A stretch of DNA of 39,376 bases from assembly GCA_026388215.1 (NCBI GenBank), contig JAPLKF010000010.1:1-39376 (forward strand). The letters run 5' to 3'. Shown here piece by piece: positions 16,585-25,259 of this stretch. The notes beneath the pieces were generated by a model, which searched no databases, was not told the origin of the DNA, and saw only the letters and a program-made list of their open reading frames with translations. The stretch comes from Pseudomonadota bacterium. GTDB taxonomy: Bacteria > Desulfobacterota > Syntrophorhabdia > Syntrophorhabdales > Syntrophorhabdaceae. The position numbers and the translations under genes were made by a program. The stretch's first letter is position 1; each line of letters begins with the position of its first letter.

Positions 16585-16907
16585 CAGAGGTATTTTTTTA
16601 CAACAATCTCTATACATACCTTTTTGTCTCATTGTTCCTCCTTTGCTGTGGGGTATTGGGTGTTTTATACAGGAGAACCCTGATAGGCATGCTCGTATCC
16701 GTAGAACTCATCATGAATGGGGCAGGCCTGAACCTTGTTGCCTTTAACAGGTTTTCTTCGCAGGACAACCCCTACGGGATGATATTTACCCTGTTCATCA
16801 TGGGAATTGCAGCAGCAGAAGCAGCTATTGCGCTGGGTATCATTATCTTAATATTTAGGAAGTACAAACATATAGAAGGCGGAGAAATAAAGGAGATGAA
16901 AGACTGA
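16581..16907 (+). CDS. nuoK: Complex I subunit NuoK
   Basis: A 108-residue protein with three membrane helices, NuoK/ND4L type. The two buried glutamates needed for proton transfer are visible: one in LVSVELIMNGAGLNLVAF and one in GIAAAEAAIALGIIILIFR. Coupled to nuoJ by an ATGA overlap; the next gene starts 3 bases after its stop. Confidence 0.95.
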   Translation: MTEVFFYNNLYTYLFVSLFLLCCGVLGVLYRRTLIGMLVSVELIMNGAGLNLVAFNRFSSQDNPYGMIFTLFIMGIAAAEAAIALGIIILIFRKYKHIEGGEIKEMKD

Positions 16908-16910
16908 CGT

Positions 16911-18383
16911 ATGCATATTGAGAGTGCAAGACCACTTCTACCGATTACTATCATCCTCCTTACATCCATTCTCATTCTCATATCGAGGAAAAGACAGAAT
17001 ATAAGGGAATTCTGGTCTGTCGCCGGCTCAATCCTCACATTCATCTCCGTGGTAAGCATGGTCCCTGCTATACTGAATGGTAATAAAATCCTCTATACCT
17101 TGTCTACCATAGCCCCCGGTATCTCCTTAAATTTTAGAGTAGACGCCCTTTCTTTAGTTTTTGGAATTATATCTTCCTTTTTATGGATATTTGCAACCTT
17201 TTACAATATAGGCTATATGAGGTCCCTTAAAGAACATGCCCAGACACGGTACTATACCTGCTTCGCTATCGCAATACTTGGTGCACAGGGGGTTTCTTTT
17301 TCTGGAAGCCTCTTTTCCCTTTATCTCTTCTATGAAGTTATCACATTATTTACCTATCCTCTGGTTGCCCACCATCAGGATGAAGAGGCATATGAAGGTG
17401 GGAAAAAATATATCGTGTATCTTATGGGGACAGCCAAGGGGCTTCTTTTACCTGCTGTCATTCTTACCTATGTATTCACAGGGACCCTTGATTTTGCCGA
17501 TAACATAACCAAGGGAGTTTTTACAAAAGGTGTAGATAATGTCTGGATCGTTGTAACGTATGTGCTATTTATCGCTGGATTTGCCAAGGCTGCTATAATG
17601 CCCCTTCATAACTGGCTACCTTCTGCGATGATTGCCCCGACACCTGTGACCGCCCTTCTCCATGCTGTTGCCGTTGTGAAGGCAGGTGTGTTCTGTATCT
17701 CAAGGGTCATGCTTTCAACCTTTGGCATAGAGCTCCTACATAGGCTGAACCTTGGTATATGCACCGCATACTTTGTGTCATTCACAATCCTGGCCGCATC
17801 CATTATAGCGCTGACCAAAGATGATATAAAGGCGCGGCTTGCATATTCTACTGTAAGCCAGCTTTCATATATAGTCCTCGGTGTAGCGCTCCTTGATAGT
17901 TCAGGGGTTCTCGGTGGCATCCTCCATATTGTGAATCATGGTTTTAGTAAGATCACCTTATTCTTCTGTGCAGGCGCTATATATGTTGTGACGCATAAGA
18001 AAAGGATTAGTGATATGGAAGGCATTGGTTATGCAATGCCCTTCACAATGGGGGCCTTTGCAATAGCATCCCTGAGCATGATTGGGGTACCGCCGGTTGC
18101 CGGATTTGTAAGTAAATGGTATCTACTTAAGGGAGCCCTGGGAATTCATAACCTAATTATTGTAATCGTCCTTATGGTAAGTTCAATACTTAATGCAGGT
18201 TACTTTGCCCCTATTACATTTAAGGCATTCTTTCAGGGCAAAAAGGTTGGGTGGACAAAGGGGGATATAAAGGAAGCGCCGGCCACAATGGTGGTCCCAA
18301 TCGTGATTGCCTCTCTTATATCTGTTGCGCTCGGTCTTTTCCCGCAGTTCTTTGTAGGTCTTATCGGGAGGTTGCTGCCATGA
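16911..18383 (+). CDS. Antiporter-like complex I subunit 1 (MrpD/NuoL type)
   Basis: A 490-residue protein with about 14 membrane helices from the family shared by NuoL/M/N and Mrp antiporter subunits. The functional glutamate is in LYLFYEVITLFTYPLVAHHQ and the central lysine in HAVAVVKAGVF after PTPVTALLHA. NHGFSKITLFFCAGA and GVPPVAGFVSKWYLLKGALG place it nearest to the 'monovalent cation/H+ antiporter subunit D' group; the PTPVTALLHA stretch also resembles NuoL/MrpA. It lacks the long C-terminal lateral helix of NuoL. It sits where nuoL is normally found, 3 bases after nuoK, and overlaps the next small gene by 4 bases (ATGA). Confidence 0.88.
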   Translation: MHIESARPLLPITIILLTSILILISRKRQNIREFWSVAGSILTFISVVSMVPAILNGNKILYTLSTIAPGISLNFRVDALSLVFGIISSFLWIFATFYNIGYMRSLKEHAQTRYYTCFAIAILGAQGVSFSGSLFSLYLFYEVITLFTYPLVAHHQDEEAYEGGKKYIVYLMGTAKGLLLPAVILTYVFTGTLDFADNITKGVFTKGVDNVWIVVTYVLFIAGFAKAAIMPLHNWLPSAMIAPTPVTALLHAVAVVKAGVFCISRVMLSTFGIELLHRLNLGICTAYFVSFTILAASIIALTKDDIKARLAYSTVSQLSYIVLGVALLDSSGVLGGILHIVNHGFSKITLFFCAGAIYVVTHKKRISDMEGIGYAMPFTMGAFAIASLSMIGVPPVAGFVSKWYLLKGALGIHNLIIVIVLMVSSILNAGYFAPITFKAFFQGKKVGWTKGDIKEAPATMVVPIVIASLISVALGLFPQFFVGLIGRLLP

Positions 18384-18634
18384 ATGTCCTTAAATATATT
18401 GAAGCATTAAGACGGAATATGAAAACGTTGAACATAGTTCTTATCGTCTATCTCGCAGTCCTTGCACTCTACGATGTTGCTCTGCGCCTTACCGAGGCGC
18501 ACGGACACTACTGGATAGATACATTCCCGGCCTATTGGACTATATTCGGCGGCGTGGGTTGCTTTATTCTTATTAAAGTCGCCAAGGGCATAGCGCATCT
18601 ATTTCTCTCAAAGGACGAGGACTACTATGGATAA
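18380..18634 (+). CDS. Small two-helix membrane protein between antiporter subunits
   Basis: An 84-residue protein beginning at the ATG at 18380, which overlaps the previous stop (ATGA). A longer open frame to the left is only a shadow of the upstream gene. Two membrane helices (about 18-38 and 50-72) flank a loop with HGHYWIDTFPAYWTIFG, and the C-terminus is KDEDYYG. The pattern aromatic loop, glycine/cysteine helix and terminal EDYY recalls small uncharacterised proteins beside MrpD-type subunits in other proteobacteria (from memory, unverified). It overlaps the next gene by 8 bases, so it probably belongs to the same membrane complex. Its role is unknown. Confidence 0.75.
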   Translation: MNVLKYIEALRRNMKTLNIVLIVYLAVLALYDVALRLTEAHGHYWIDTFPAYWTIFGGVGCFILIKVAKGIAHLFLSKDEDYYG

Positions 18635-20381
18635 GTGGATACACCCGGCCCTCTTCTATCTCCTTGGAAGTCTCTTGATTCCCTTCGTAAAAGGGAAAGC
18701 GAAGAAATTCCTTACCCTTCTCATCCCGATCCTTTCCATCATCGACGTTGCCTTCATGAAGACCGGTACATACGGAAGCGTAAGTTTTCTCAATATGAAC
18801 CTTGTCTTCGGCAGGGTCGATAAGCTGAGCCTCGTCTTTGCCTGGGTTTTTGTCATCATGGCCCTTCTCGGTGCCATCTATGCACTCCACGTGAAGGAGA
18901 ACGGGCACCATATAGCGGGTTTTTATTATGTGGGAAGCTCCCTGGGCGCCATCTTTGCGGGAGATTACCTGACACTTTTTATCTTCTGGGAGATTATGGC
19001 ATTCTCCTCGGTATTTCTCGTCTGGTACCGCAGGGAAAAACGCTCGATTGATGCAGGATTTCGGTATCTCCTCGTTCACGTCTTTGGCGGACTCCTCTTC
19101 TTTACCGGCATGATGCTTTACTATGCCAAAACGGGCAACCTTGTTTTTAACAGCATACTCCCGGCTAATGCGGGTCTTCCGGAATACCTAATCCTTGCCG
19201 GATTCTCCCTTAATGCTGCCGTGCTTCCGCTTCATGCCTGGCTCCCCGATGCATACCCTGAAGCGACGGTGGCCGGTGCAGTATTTATGTGTGCCTTCAC
19301 AACAAAAACGGCCGTCTACGTCCTGGCACGAGGGTTCGCCGGATTTGAGATACTTGCAATCCTTGGCACTGCAATGACCGTGTACGGTGTTTTCTATGCC
19401 GTCATTGAAAACGACATACGGCGTGTTCTTGCATATCATATCATCAGCCAGGTGGGTTACATGGTAGCAGGGGTCGGTATAGGGACCGAGATGGCTGTCA
19501 ACGGGGCATGTGCCCATGCCTTTGCCCATATCCTTTACAAGGCGCTCCTCTTTATGGGTGCCGGTTCGGTCCTTTACATGACGGGAACTGCGAAGCTTTC
19601 AAAGCTTGGCGGCCTGTATAAATATATGCCGCTTACGATGATTTTCTATATTGTCGGCGCCATATCGATCTCCGGTTTCCCGCTTTTCAGCGGATTCGTG
19701 AGCAAATCCATGATCGTTGCCTCTGCCCATGAACAGGGAAGGCTCTGGCTTTTGACGTTCATGAATCTTGCCGGTATCGGTACCTTCTTATCCGTTGGTT
19801 TGAAGGTCACCTACTTTGCATTTTTCGGAAAGGAATCCGCAATAAAAACAAAGGAGCCTCCGAAGAGTATGCTCTGGGCAATGGGGCTCACATCGTTTCT
19901 CTGTTTGGTTATCGGTGTCTATCCGAAGCTGCTCTACAATCTTCTTCCATTTCCTGTGGAGTATCATCCATATACATTGCCCCATCTTTCTGAAACTTTG
20001 CAGATTCTCTCTTTTACAGGGCTTGTCTTCTTCCTCCTTGTGGGGAAGCTCACACCCGAGGATAAGATAAATCTCGATATGGATTATATATACAGGAAAG
20101 GTACAGGGCTTTTTATGAAGCTCGATGAAAGGGTGATAGGCCCTTTGGATACCCTGTGGGGCGAGCTTTATAGAATACTGGGTCTTAGACTGCTTTTTAA
20201 AAATGCAAGTGTGTCTGATGGGATTGACAGGAAGGTCATTGATGGGATCGTCGACGGTTCAGCAACCACAGTAAGGGGGGCTGGCTCGTTGGTACGGAGG
20301 CTTCAAACAGGAAAAATTCAGGCATACATAGGGTTCTCTTTATTAATATTTTTTCTTATTATATGGCTAATTTTAACCTGA
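18627..20381 (+). CDS. Antiporter-like complex I subunit 2 (MrpD type with NuoL-like C-terminal arm)
   Basis: A 584-residue protein with an Mrp subunit D-type body. It has the TM5 glutamate in LTLFIFWEIMAFSSVFLVWY, the lysine in CAFTTKTAVYVLARG, the LHAWLPDAYPEATVAGAVF motif and AHAFAHILYKALLFMGAGSV. After about residue 440 there is an extra arm: a membrane helix, a long amphipathic stretch with DYIYRKGTGLFMKLDERVIG, and a final membrane helix preceded by VRRLQTGKIQAYIG. This arrangement and the LQTG motif are what one sees at the end of NuoL, whose lateral helix clamps the membrane arm. It probably takes the distal NuoL position. It starts 8 bases inside the preceding 84-residue gene. Confidence 0.87.
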   Translation: MDKWIHPALFYLLGSLLIPFVKGKAKKFLTLLIPILSIIDVAFMKTGTYGSVSFLNMNLVFGRVDKLSLVFAWVFVIMALLGAIYALHVKENGHHIAGFYYVGSSLGAIFAGDYLTLFIFWEIMAFSSVFLVWYRREKRSIDAGFRYLLVHVFGGLLFFTGMMLYYAKTGNLVFNSILPANAGLPEYLILAGFSLNAAVLPLHAWLPDAYPEATVAGAVFMCAFTTKTAVYVLARGFAGFEILAILGTAMTVYGVFYAVIENDIRRVLAYHIISQVGYMVAGVGIGTEMAVNGACAHAFAHILYKALLFMGAGSVLYMTGTAKLSKLGGLYKYMPLTMIFYIVGAISISGFPLFSGFVSKSMIVASAHEQGRLWLLTFMNLAGIGTFLSVGLKVTYFAFFGKESAIKTKEPPKSMLWAMGLTSFLCLVIGVYPKLLYNLLPFPVEYHPYTLPHLSETLQILSFTGLVFFLLVGKLTPEDKINLDMDYIYRKGTGLFMKLDERVIGPLDTLWGELYRILGLRLLFKNASVSDGIDRKVIDGIVDGSATTVRGAGSLVRRLQTGKIQAYIGFSLLIFFLIIWLILT

Positions 20382-20400
20382 ATGTGAAGGATTGATGGCT

Positions 20401-21885
20401 ATGGAACAGTACCTTTTGATGAATCCCCTGAAATTCCCGATACTCTCAACCACCATATTTCTCCCCCTTCTCGGGGTAATCATCCTCCTTGTGATGAGGG
20501 ATGAGAAGGCTATAAAGGTCACCGCTCTGATCACGGGTATCATAAACCTTTTAGTCTCCCTACTGCTCTATTTTAACTTTAATCCAGATACATATCTCTT
20601 CCAGTTTGGTGAGTTTATACCGTGGATACCAGCCTATAACATAAATTACATACTCGGTATTGATGGCATTACTATCTTTTTGGTAATACTCACTGCCCTT
20701 CTTGCCCCTATCTGTGTCCTCTGCTCGTGGACTGCCATCGAACACAGGATTAAAGAGTTCATGTTCTGTATATTGCTCATGGAAACTGCCTTGATCGGGG
20801 TTTTCTGTTCCCTTGACTTTATTCTCTTCTATGTCTTCTGGGAAGCAATGCTTATCCCCATGTATCTCCTGATAGCAATCTGGGGTGGTCCGAAAAAGGA
20901 TTATGCATCGATAAAGTTCTTCATATACACATTGTTTGGCAGTGTGTTTCTTCTTGTTGCGATTATTGCAGTGTATCTTGCTACCGGTAGTTTCAATATA
21001 CCGAATGCGATGTTCAGAGAATACAGCCTTACATTTCAGTACTGGGTATTCCTTGCCTTTGCCATTGCCTTTGCTGTTAAGGTGCCGATGTTCCCCTTTC
21101 ATACATGGCTTCCTGCAGCACATACAGAGGCACCTACTGCAGGCAGCGTGTTTCTTGCCAGTGTGCTTCTGAAGATGGGTACTTATGGGTTTTTGAGATT
21201 CTGCCTGCCCATTACGCCAAAGGCGAGCCTTTATTTTGCACCATACATGGTAGCGCTCTCCATTATTGCGATTATATATGGTGGTTTTGTATGCTTGAGC
21301 CAGACTGATATGAAGCGGCTGATAGCATTTTCAAGCGTTGCTCACATGGGATTCGCAACGTTAGGGATATTCTCATTTACCCTCTTTGGATTTGAGGGGG
21401 CCCTTTTACAGATGCTCAACCACGGTGTTTCTACGGGTGCGCTCTTCCTCTGCGTGGGCATTGTGTATGAAAGGACGCACAGTCGAGAGATTTATGATAA
21501 TGCAGGCCTTGGTAAGATCATGCCTGTATACATGGGTTTCTTCGGTCTCTTTTCTATTTCAGCGCTTGCCTTTCCCGGCACAAATAATTTTGTTGGAGAA
21601 CTCTATGTACTTATAGGAACATTTTCTCAAAATAAGGTTGCAGGTTTTTTTGCGGTAATTGGTGCTGTCCTCGCGGCAGCTTACATGCTGAGGTTATTAA
21701 AACAGATTGCATGGGGTAGAGAGGACAAGAGAACAATCAAGGACATGAATATAAGAGAGATTATATATTTACTGCCCCTTGCGCTTTTTGTGCTATGGAT
21801 TGGGATTTTTCCTCGTCCGTTTGTGCATACTATAGAAAAGACACTGATTCATCTTGCTACACAGATGCAGGGTTTTTTTCATTAA
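20401..21885 (+). CDS. nuoM: Complex I subunit NuoM
   Basis: A 494-residue antiporter-like subunit with about 14 membrane helices. NuoM features: GIDGITIFLVILTALL, the TM5 glutamate in FYVFWEAMLIPMYLLIAIWG, HTWLPAAHTEAPTAGSVFLA followed by LLKMGTYGFLRF with the channel lysine, and FSSVAHMGFATLG. Two ATGs compete; the one at 20401 is nine bases after AAGGA and is preferred over 20395. It follows the lateral-arm subunit by 19 bases and precedes nuoN by 12. Confidence 0.95.
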   Translation: MEQYLLMNPLKFPILSTTIFLPLLGVIILLVMRDEKAIKVTALITGIINLLVSLLLYFNFNPDTYLFQFGEFIPWIPAYNINYILGIDGITIFLVILTALLAPICVLCSWTAIEHRIKEFMFCILLMETALIGVFCSLDFILFYVFWEAMLIPMYLLIAIWGGPKKDYASIKFFIYTLFGSVFLLVAIIAVYLATGSFNIPNAMFREYSLTFQYWVFLAFAIAFAVKVPMFPFHTWLPAAHTEAPTAGSVFLASVLLKMGTYGFLRFCLPITPKASLYFAPYMVALSIIAIIYGGFVCLSQTDMKRLIAFSSVAHMGFATLGIFSFTLFGFEGALLQMLNHGVSTGALFLCVGIVYERTHSREIYDNAGLGKIMPVYMGFFGLFSISALAFPGTNNFVGELYVLIGTFSQNKVAGFFAVIGAVLAAAYMLRLLKQIAWGREDKRTIKDMNIREIIYLLPLALFVLWIGIFPRPFVHTIEKTLIHLATQMQGFFH

Positions 21886-21897
21886 AGAGGTAATGTT

Positions 21898-23292
21898 ATG
21901 ATGCTACTTTTGCCTGAACTGTATATGCTACTGGTCTCCGTGACATTTCTGTTCATCTCTCTCGGCAGGAGAAGAAAAAGCATCTTTATGTGTGCAAAAT
22001 TAATATCCCTGCTTGGCCTTGTCGTTACACTCACCAGCATTACAGGCAGGGGATGGCTATTTCACGGTGCATACAAGATTGACCTTTTTTCGCAGGTATT
22101 CAAGGCGTTATTATCCTATGGTTTTTGTCTGGTCGTATTTATGCTTGATACAAAGGATGAGATAGAAGAAGGTTGCCTCCCTGAATATTTTATGTTTTTA
22201 AGCTTTTCGACACTCGGGCTTATGATGCTTGTGAGCTCAGTGGAGCTTATCTCAATTGTCATATCCCTGGAGGTTTCTTCTTATAGCCTTTACGTGATAA
22301 TCCCCCTGAGAAAGGGGCAGACAAAAATTCAGTTAGAGGCATCAATGAAATATCTGTTTTTTGGTGCCATATCTACAGGTATCATGCTTTATGGTATGAG
22401 TTATCTCTATGGCATGTGCCATTCTACCTTTCTCTCAGAAATCCTTTTTATATTTCCAAAATTCATTGATCAACCGATAGGTATTCTTGCCTTAATCCTT
22501 ACACTCACAGGATTTTTCTTTAAACTCTCCCTCTTCCCATTCCACTTCTGGGCCCCTGACGTTTACGAGGGCGCATCTAATACTACCACTACATTCATTG
22601 CAACTATCCCCAAGATTGCGGGTGCTGCCCTTCTCATAAGGATTACAATGCTTGCCTCTGCAGGGTCTTCACAATTTGTGAGTATCCTTATCATACTTTC
22701 TGCACTGTCAATGACCTTTGGAAACCTCGTGGCCCTTGTTCAAAAAGACATCAAAAGGCTTCTCGCCTATTCTGGCATTGCCCATGCGGGATATTTGATG
22801 ATGGGTATACTTGCATTAAGCAGGGATGGCAGCGCATCAGCAATATACTACATTACTATATATTTATTCATGAACCTTGCATGTTTTTATGTGGTTATAC
22901 TCCTTTCGAAAAAGGGTGAAAATATCGTGCTTAATGACCTTGTGGGACTTTCTAAAAGGGCACCACTTCTTGCATTCACCCTTGCGGTCTCTGCCTTTTC
23001 CCTTGCAGGCATCCCCCCAACCGGCGGTTTTACAGGGAAACTTTTTCTCTTTACAAGTGCTTTTAGGGAAGGTTACCTGACTATTGTAATCATAGGTGCG
23101 GTCAATACGGTCATCTCGATATTCTATTACCTTAACCTTGTAAGGATGAGCTACTCCAAAGAGGCACCTCTAATAGAGCCTATCAAGCTTTCCTTCCATG
23201 AGAAGGCCCTCTGCTATATCTTCATATTCCTGATCCTTTACATGGGCATCATGCCCTTTGGATTGTTAGGGATATTCACGGCTGCAATCTGA
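21898..23292 (+). CDS. nuoN: Complex I subunit NuoN
   Basis: A 464-residue antiporter-like subunit of the NuoN/ND2 type, about 14 membrane helices. Typical features are LLPELYMLLVSVTFLF at the N-terminus, the glutamate in VVSLEVSSYSLYVI-like TM5 (here VISLEVSSYSLYVI), LEASMKYLFFGAISTGIMLYG, FKLSLFPFHFWAPDVYEGA and LAYSGIAHAGYLMMG. It is the last recognisable gene of the operon. The 127 bases after it hold no clear terminator and no gene until a tautomerase. Confidence 0.95.
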   Translation: MMLLLPELYMLLVSVTFLFISLGRRRKSIFMCAKLISLLGLVVTLTSITGRGWLFHGAYKIDLFSQVFKALLSYGFCLVVFMLDTKDEIEEGCLPEYFMFLSFSTLGLMMLVSSVELISIVISLEVSSYSLYVIIPLRKGQTKIQLEASMKYLFFGAISTGIMLYGMSYLYGMCHSTFLSEILFIFPKFIDQPIGILALILTLTGFFFKLSLFPFHFWAPDVYEGASNTTTTFIATIPKIAGAALLIRITMLASAGSSQFVSILIILSALSMTFGNLVALVQKDIKRLLAYSGIAHAGYLMMGILALSRDGSASAIYYITIYLFMNLACFYVVILLSKKGENIVLNDLVGLSKRAPLLAFTLAVSAFSLAGIPPTGGFTGKLFLFTSAFREGYLTIVIIGAVNTVISIFYYLNLVRMSYSKEAPLIEPIKLSFHEKALCYIFIFLILYMGIMPFGLLGIFTAAI

Positions 23293-23419
23293 AAAAGTAT
23301 ATTTTCATCCCCCAACGGGAGATCAAAATTACCCTTGAATGGCGAGTACAGTAAAGGAAAGGTTGTTGCATGGGAATCTAGTGGTGTGGTAATTTATTCA
23401 AAAAAAGGAGGATTTCATC

Positions 23420-23623
23420 ATGCCATACGTAAATATCAGGGTAACAAAGGAAGGTGTTACGCAGGAACAAAAGGCACAACTTATCCAGGGAGCAACAAAA
23501 TTGCTCATGGATGTTTTGGGCAAAAAACCACAGACCATATTTGTTGTCATCGATGAGGTTGAAACTGACAACTGGGGGGTTGGGGGAGAGACGGTAACAG
23601 CCCGACGGAAACGGGGTCAGTAA
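23420..23623 (+). CDS. 4-oxalocrotonate tautomerase-family protein
   Basis: A 67-residue protein. Removal of the initiator methionine leaves the catalytic N-terminal proline (PYVNIRVTKEGVT). The beta-alpha-beta pattern and the VVIDEVETDNWGVGGETVT segment are typical of 4-OT-like tautomerases, which form hexamers and interconvert enol and keto acids. A strong ribosome site (AAAGGAGG) precedes the ATG. It lies 43 bases before a flavoprotein gene and may share its message. The substrate is not predictable. Confidence 0.92.
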   Translation: MPYVNIRVTKEGVTQEQKAQLIQGATKLLMDVLGKKPQTIFVVIDEVETDNWGVGGETVTARRKRGQ

Positions 23624-23666
23624 TAGCACTGCTTTACATATAGCTGAAGGCAAAAAGGGACAGGAG

Positions 23667-25259
23667 ATGAAAAAAGATATTATTGTAATAGGAGCTGGCC
23701 TTGCGGGGATGGTGGCCACATATATGGCTCAAAAAGAGGGTGCAGAAATAGTACTGATTGATAGAGGATCAATCGGAATTGGAACAAATTCAGCAATGTC
23801 AAACGGAGTATTTGCAGGCCCTACCTCTCATTACAGCCCAGATGAGTATATCAGGGATACACTTAAGGTCGGAAGGATGATTAACAGCGAACCTTTTGTG
23901 AAGCTCATTGCACGAGAGGCCCCTGAAGCCCTTAACTTTCTCAGCTCTTTTGGGCTTGACATAGTGGAATCCAACGACCTTTATGCCTTGAAGTCTTCGC
24001 GTCCTGATATTATCCCCGGCGTGACTCTGGTAAAAAAACTGGCTGAGGTTGTAAAAAACCTGGATAGGGTTCATATCTTGACAGATTTCTATGTAGAAGA
24101 GATTTTGAAAAAGGAGAACCGGGTATATGGTGTGAGGGGTTTTGACAAAACAGGGAGAGAAATGGATATTTATGCCCCGGCTATTGTTTTAGCTACAGGC
24201 GGTGCTGGTGCCATCTATCTTAGGAATGACAATCAAAAAAACACGATGGGCCAGGGATACTACTTGGCTGCCAGGGCTGGCCTTGAGCTGTGGGACATGG
24301 AGTTTGTTCAGTTTTACCCCCTTGTGATTTCAGGTCCCCATCTTCCTTCTATGTTACATTATCCCCCATATCCCAAGGAAGCAAAACTAATCAACGCATC
24401 TGGTGATGATGTAGTAAAAAAATACGGGATGGATAATATCAATGAAGCCGTTATAAAGAAAAGGGATGAATTCTCTGCAATCCTCTTTGAGGAGATTAAG
24501 TCAGGCCCAGTATATATGGACTACCGGAATGTCCCTTCTTCATCATGGGGAAAACATCCCTTAAGTCTTTTGGCGAAGTTGAGGTTTGATTTTCGAAACA
24601 AACCTGTTCCTACATCCCCTGCTGTCCATTTTTTCATGGGAGGGGTGAGAACAGATGAACGGGGACATACCTCGCTAAAAGGTCTTTTTGCCTGTGGTGA
24701 AGTTGTATGGGGGCTTCACGGTGCAAACAGGAGGGGCGGGAATGCCCTGACTGAATGCGTTGTTTTCGGTAGAATTAGCGGACGCAGTTCAGCTCAATAT
24801 GCCCTTGCCAACCGCTTGCCTTCTTTAGATTTAGAAAGGACACCCGGAGATAAGGCTTCTTACCCAACACCAACAGGTGGTCAGTTGAGAGAAATACGCC
24901 AGAAGATAAGAGAAATTGCATGGAATTACGCTGGGATGGTAAAGACCGGAAAGGGATTAGAAGAGGGTCTTGACAGACTTGAAGAGGTAGAGGGGCAGTT
25001 GAGAAAAACTGATTTCAAGGGTGTCATGGAAAGAAAACTGAAAGAAGATTTGGTGAGCGCATCCTTCATACTACGGGCAATTTTCTTCACAAGCCTTTCA
25101 AGAAAGGAGAGCCGCGGAAGCTTTATCCGCAAGGATTTTCCACAAGAGGATAATATAAACTGGCGGAAGAATTCATGCCTTGCATATGACCCGGAAAGAA
25201 ACACGTTTTCCGTAAGTCATCACGATGTCATTGCCCCTATTTTTTTCCCACAGGCATGA
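23667..25259 (+). CDS. FAD-dependent oxidoreductase, fumarate reductase/aspartate oxidase type
   Basis: A 530-residue flavoprotein. The N-terminal Rossmann motif is DIIVIGAGLAGMVATYMAQ. Further conserved pieces are VLATGGAGAIY, NTMGQGYYLAARAGLELWDM, the capping-domain HFFMGGVRTDERGHTSLKGL and GLHGANRRGGNALTECVVFG, all hallmarks of the FrdA/SdhA/NadB/AprA superfamily. A C-terminal helical domain (about 400-500) fits too. No signal peptide, no heme motif and no iron-sulfur or membrane-anchor partner gene is adjacent, so it is not a standard respiratory fumarate reductase. A soluble fumarate reductase-like, aspartate oxidase-like or unknown 2-enoate activity is possible. Its end overlaps the convergent SagB gene by 23 bases. 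Confidence 0.82.
   Translation: MKKDIIVIGAGLAGMVATYMAQKEGAEIVLIDRGSIGIGTNSAMSNGVFAGPTSHYSPDEYIRDTLKVGRMINSEPFVKLIAREAPEALNFLSSFGLDIVESNDLYALKSSRPDIIPGVTLVKKLAEVVKNLDRVHILTDFYVEEILKKENRVYGVRGFDKTGREMDIYAPAIVLATGGAGAIYLRNDNQKNTMGQGYYLAARAGLELWDMEFVQFYPLVISGPHLPSMLHYPPYPKEAKLINASGDDVVKKYGMDNINEAVIKKRDEFSAILFEEIKSGPVYMDYRNVPSSSWGKHPLSLLAKLRFDFRNKPVPTSPAVHFFMGGVRTDERGHTSLKGLFACGEVVWGLHGANRRGGNALTECVVFGRISGRSSAQYALANRLPSLDLERTPGDKASYPTPTGGQLREIRQKIREIAWNYAGMVKTGKGLEEGLDRLEEVEGQLRKTDFKGVMERKLKEDLVSASFILRAIFFTSLSRKESRGSFIRKDFPQEDNINWRKNSCLAYDPERNTFSVSHHDVIAPIFFPQA

Noticed and set aside
18251-18379. Leftward extension of the 84-residue membrane protein to a 127-residue frame
   Set aside because: The extra part overlaps the conserved end of the upstream antiporter gene in another frame; the ATGA-coupled ATG at 18380 is the natural start.
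16911-18383. Calling the 490-residue antiporter subunit simply NuoL
   Set aside because: It lacks the NuoL C-terminal lateral helix and its later motifs resemble Mrp subunit D; the 584-residue protein carries the NuoL-like arm instead.
20560-21123. 187-residue reading frame antisense to nuoM
   Set aside because: Composition is a shadow of the hydrophobic sense frame; no ribosome site or motif.
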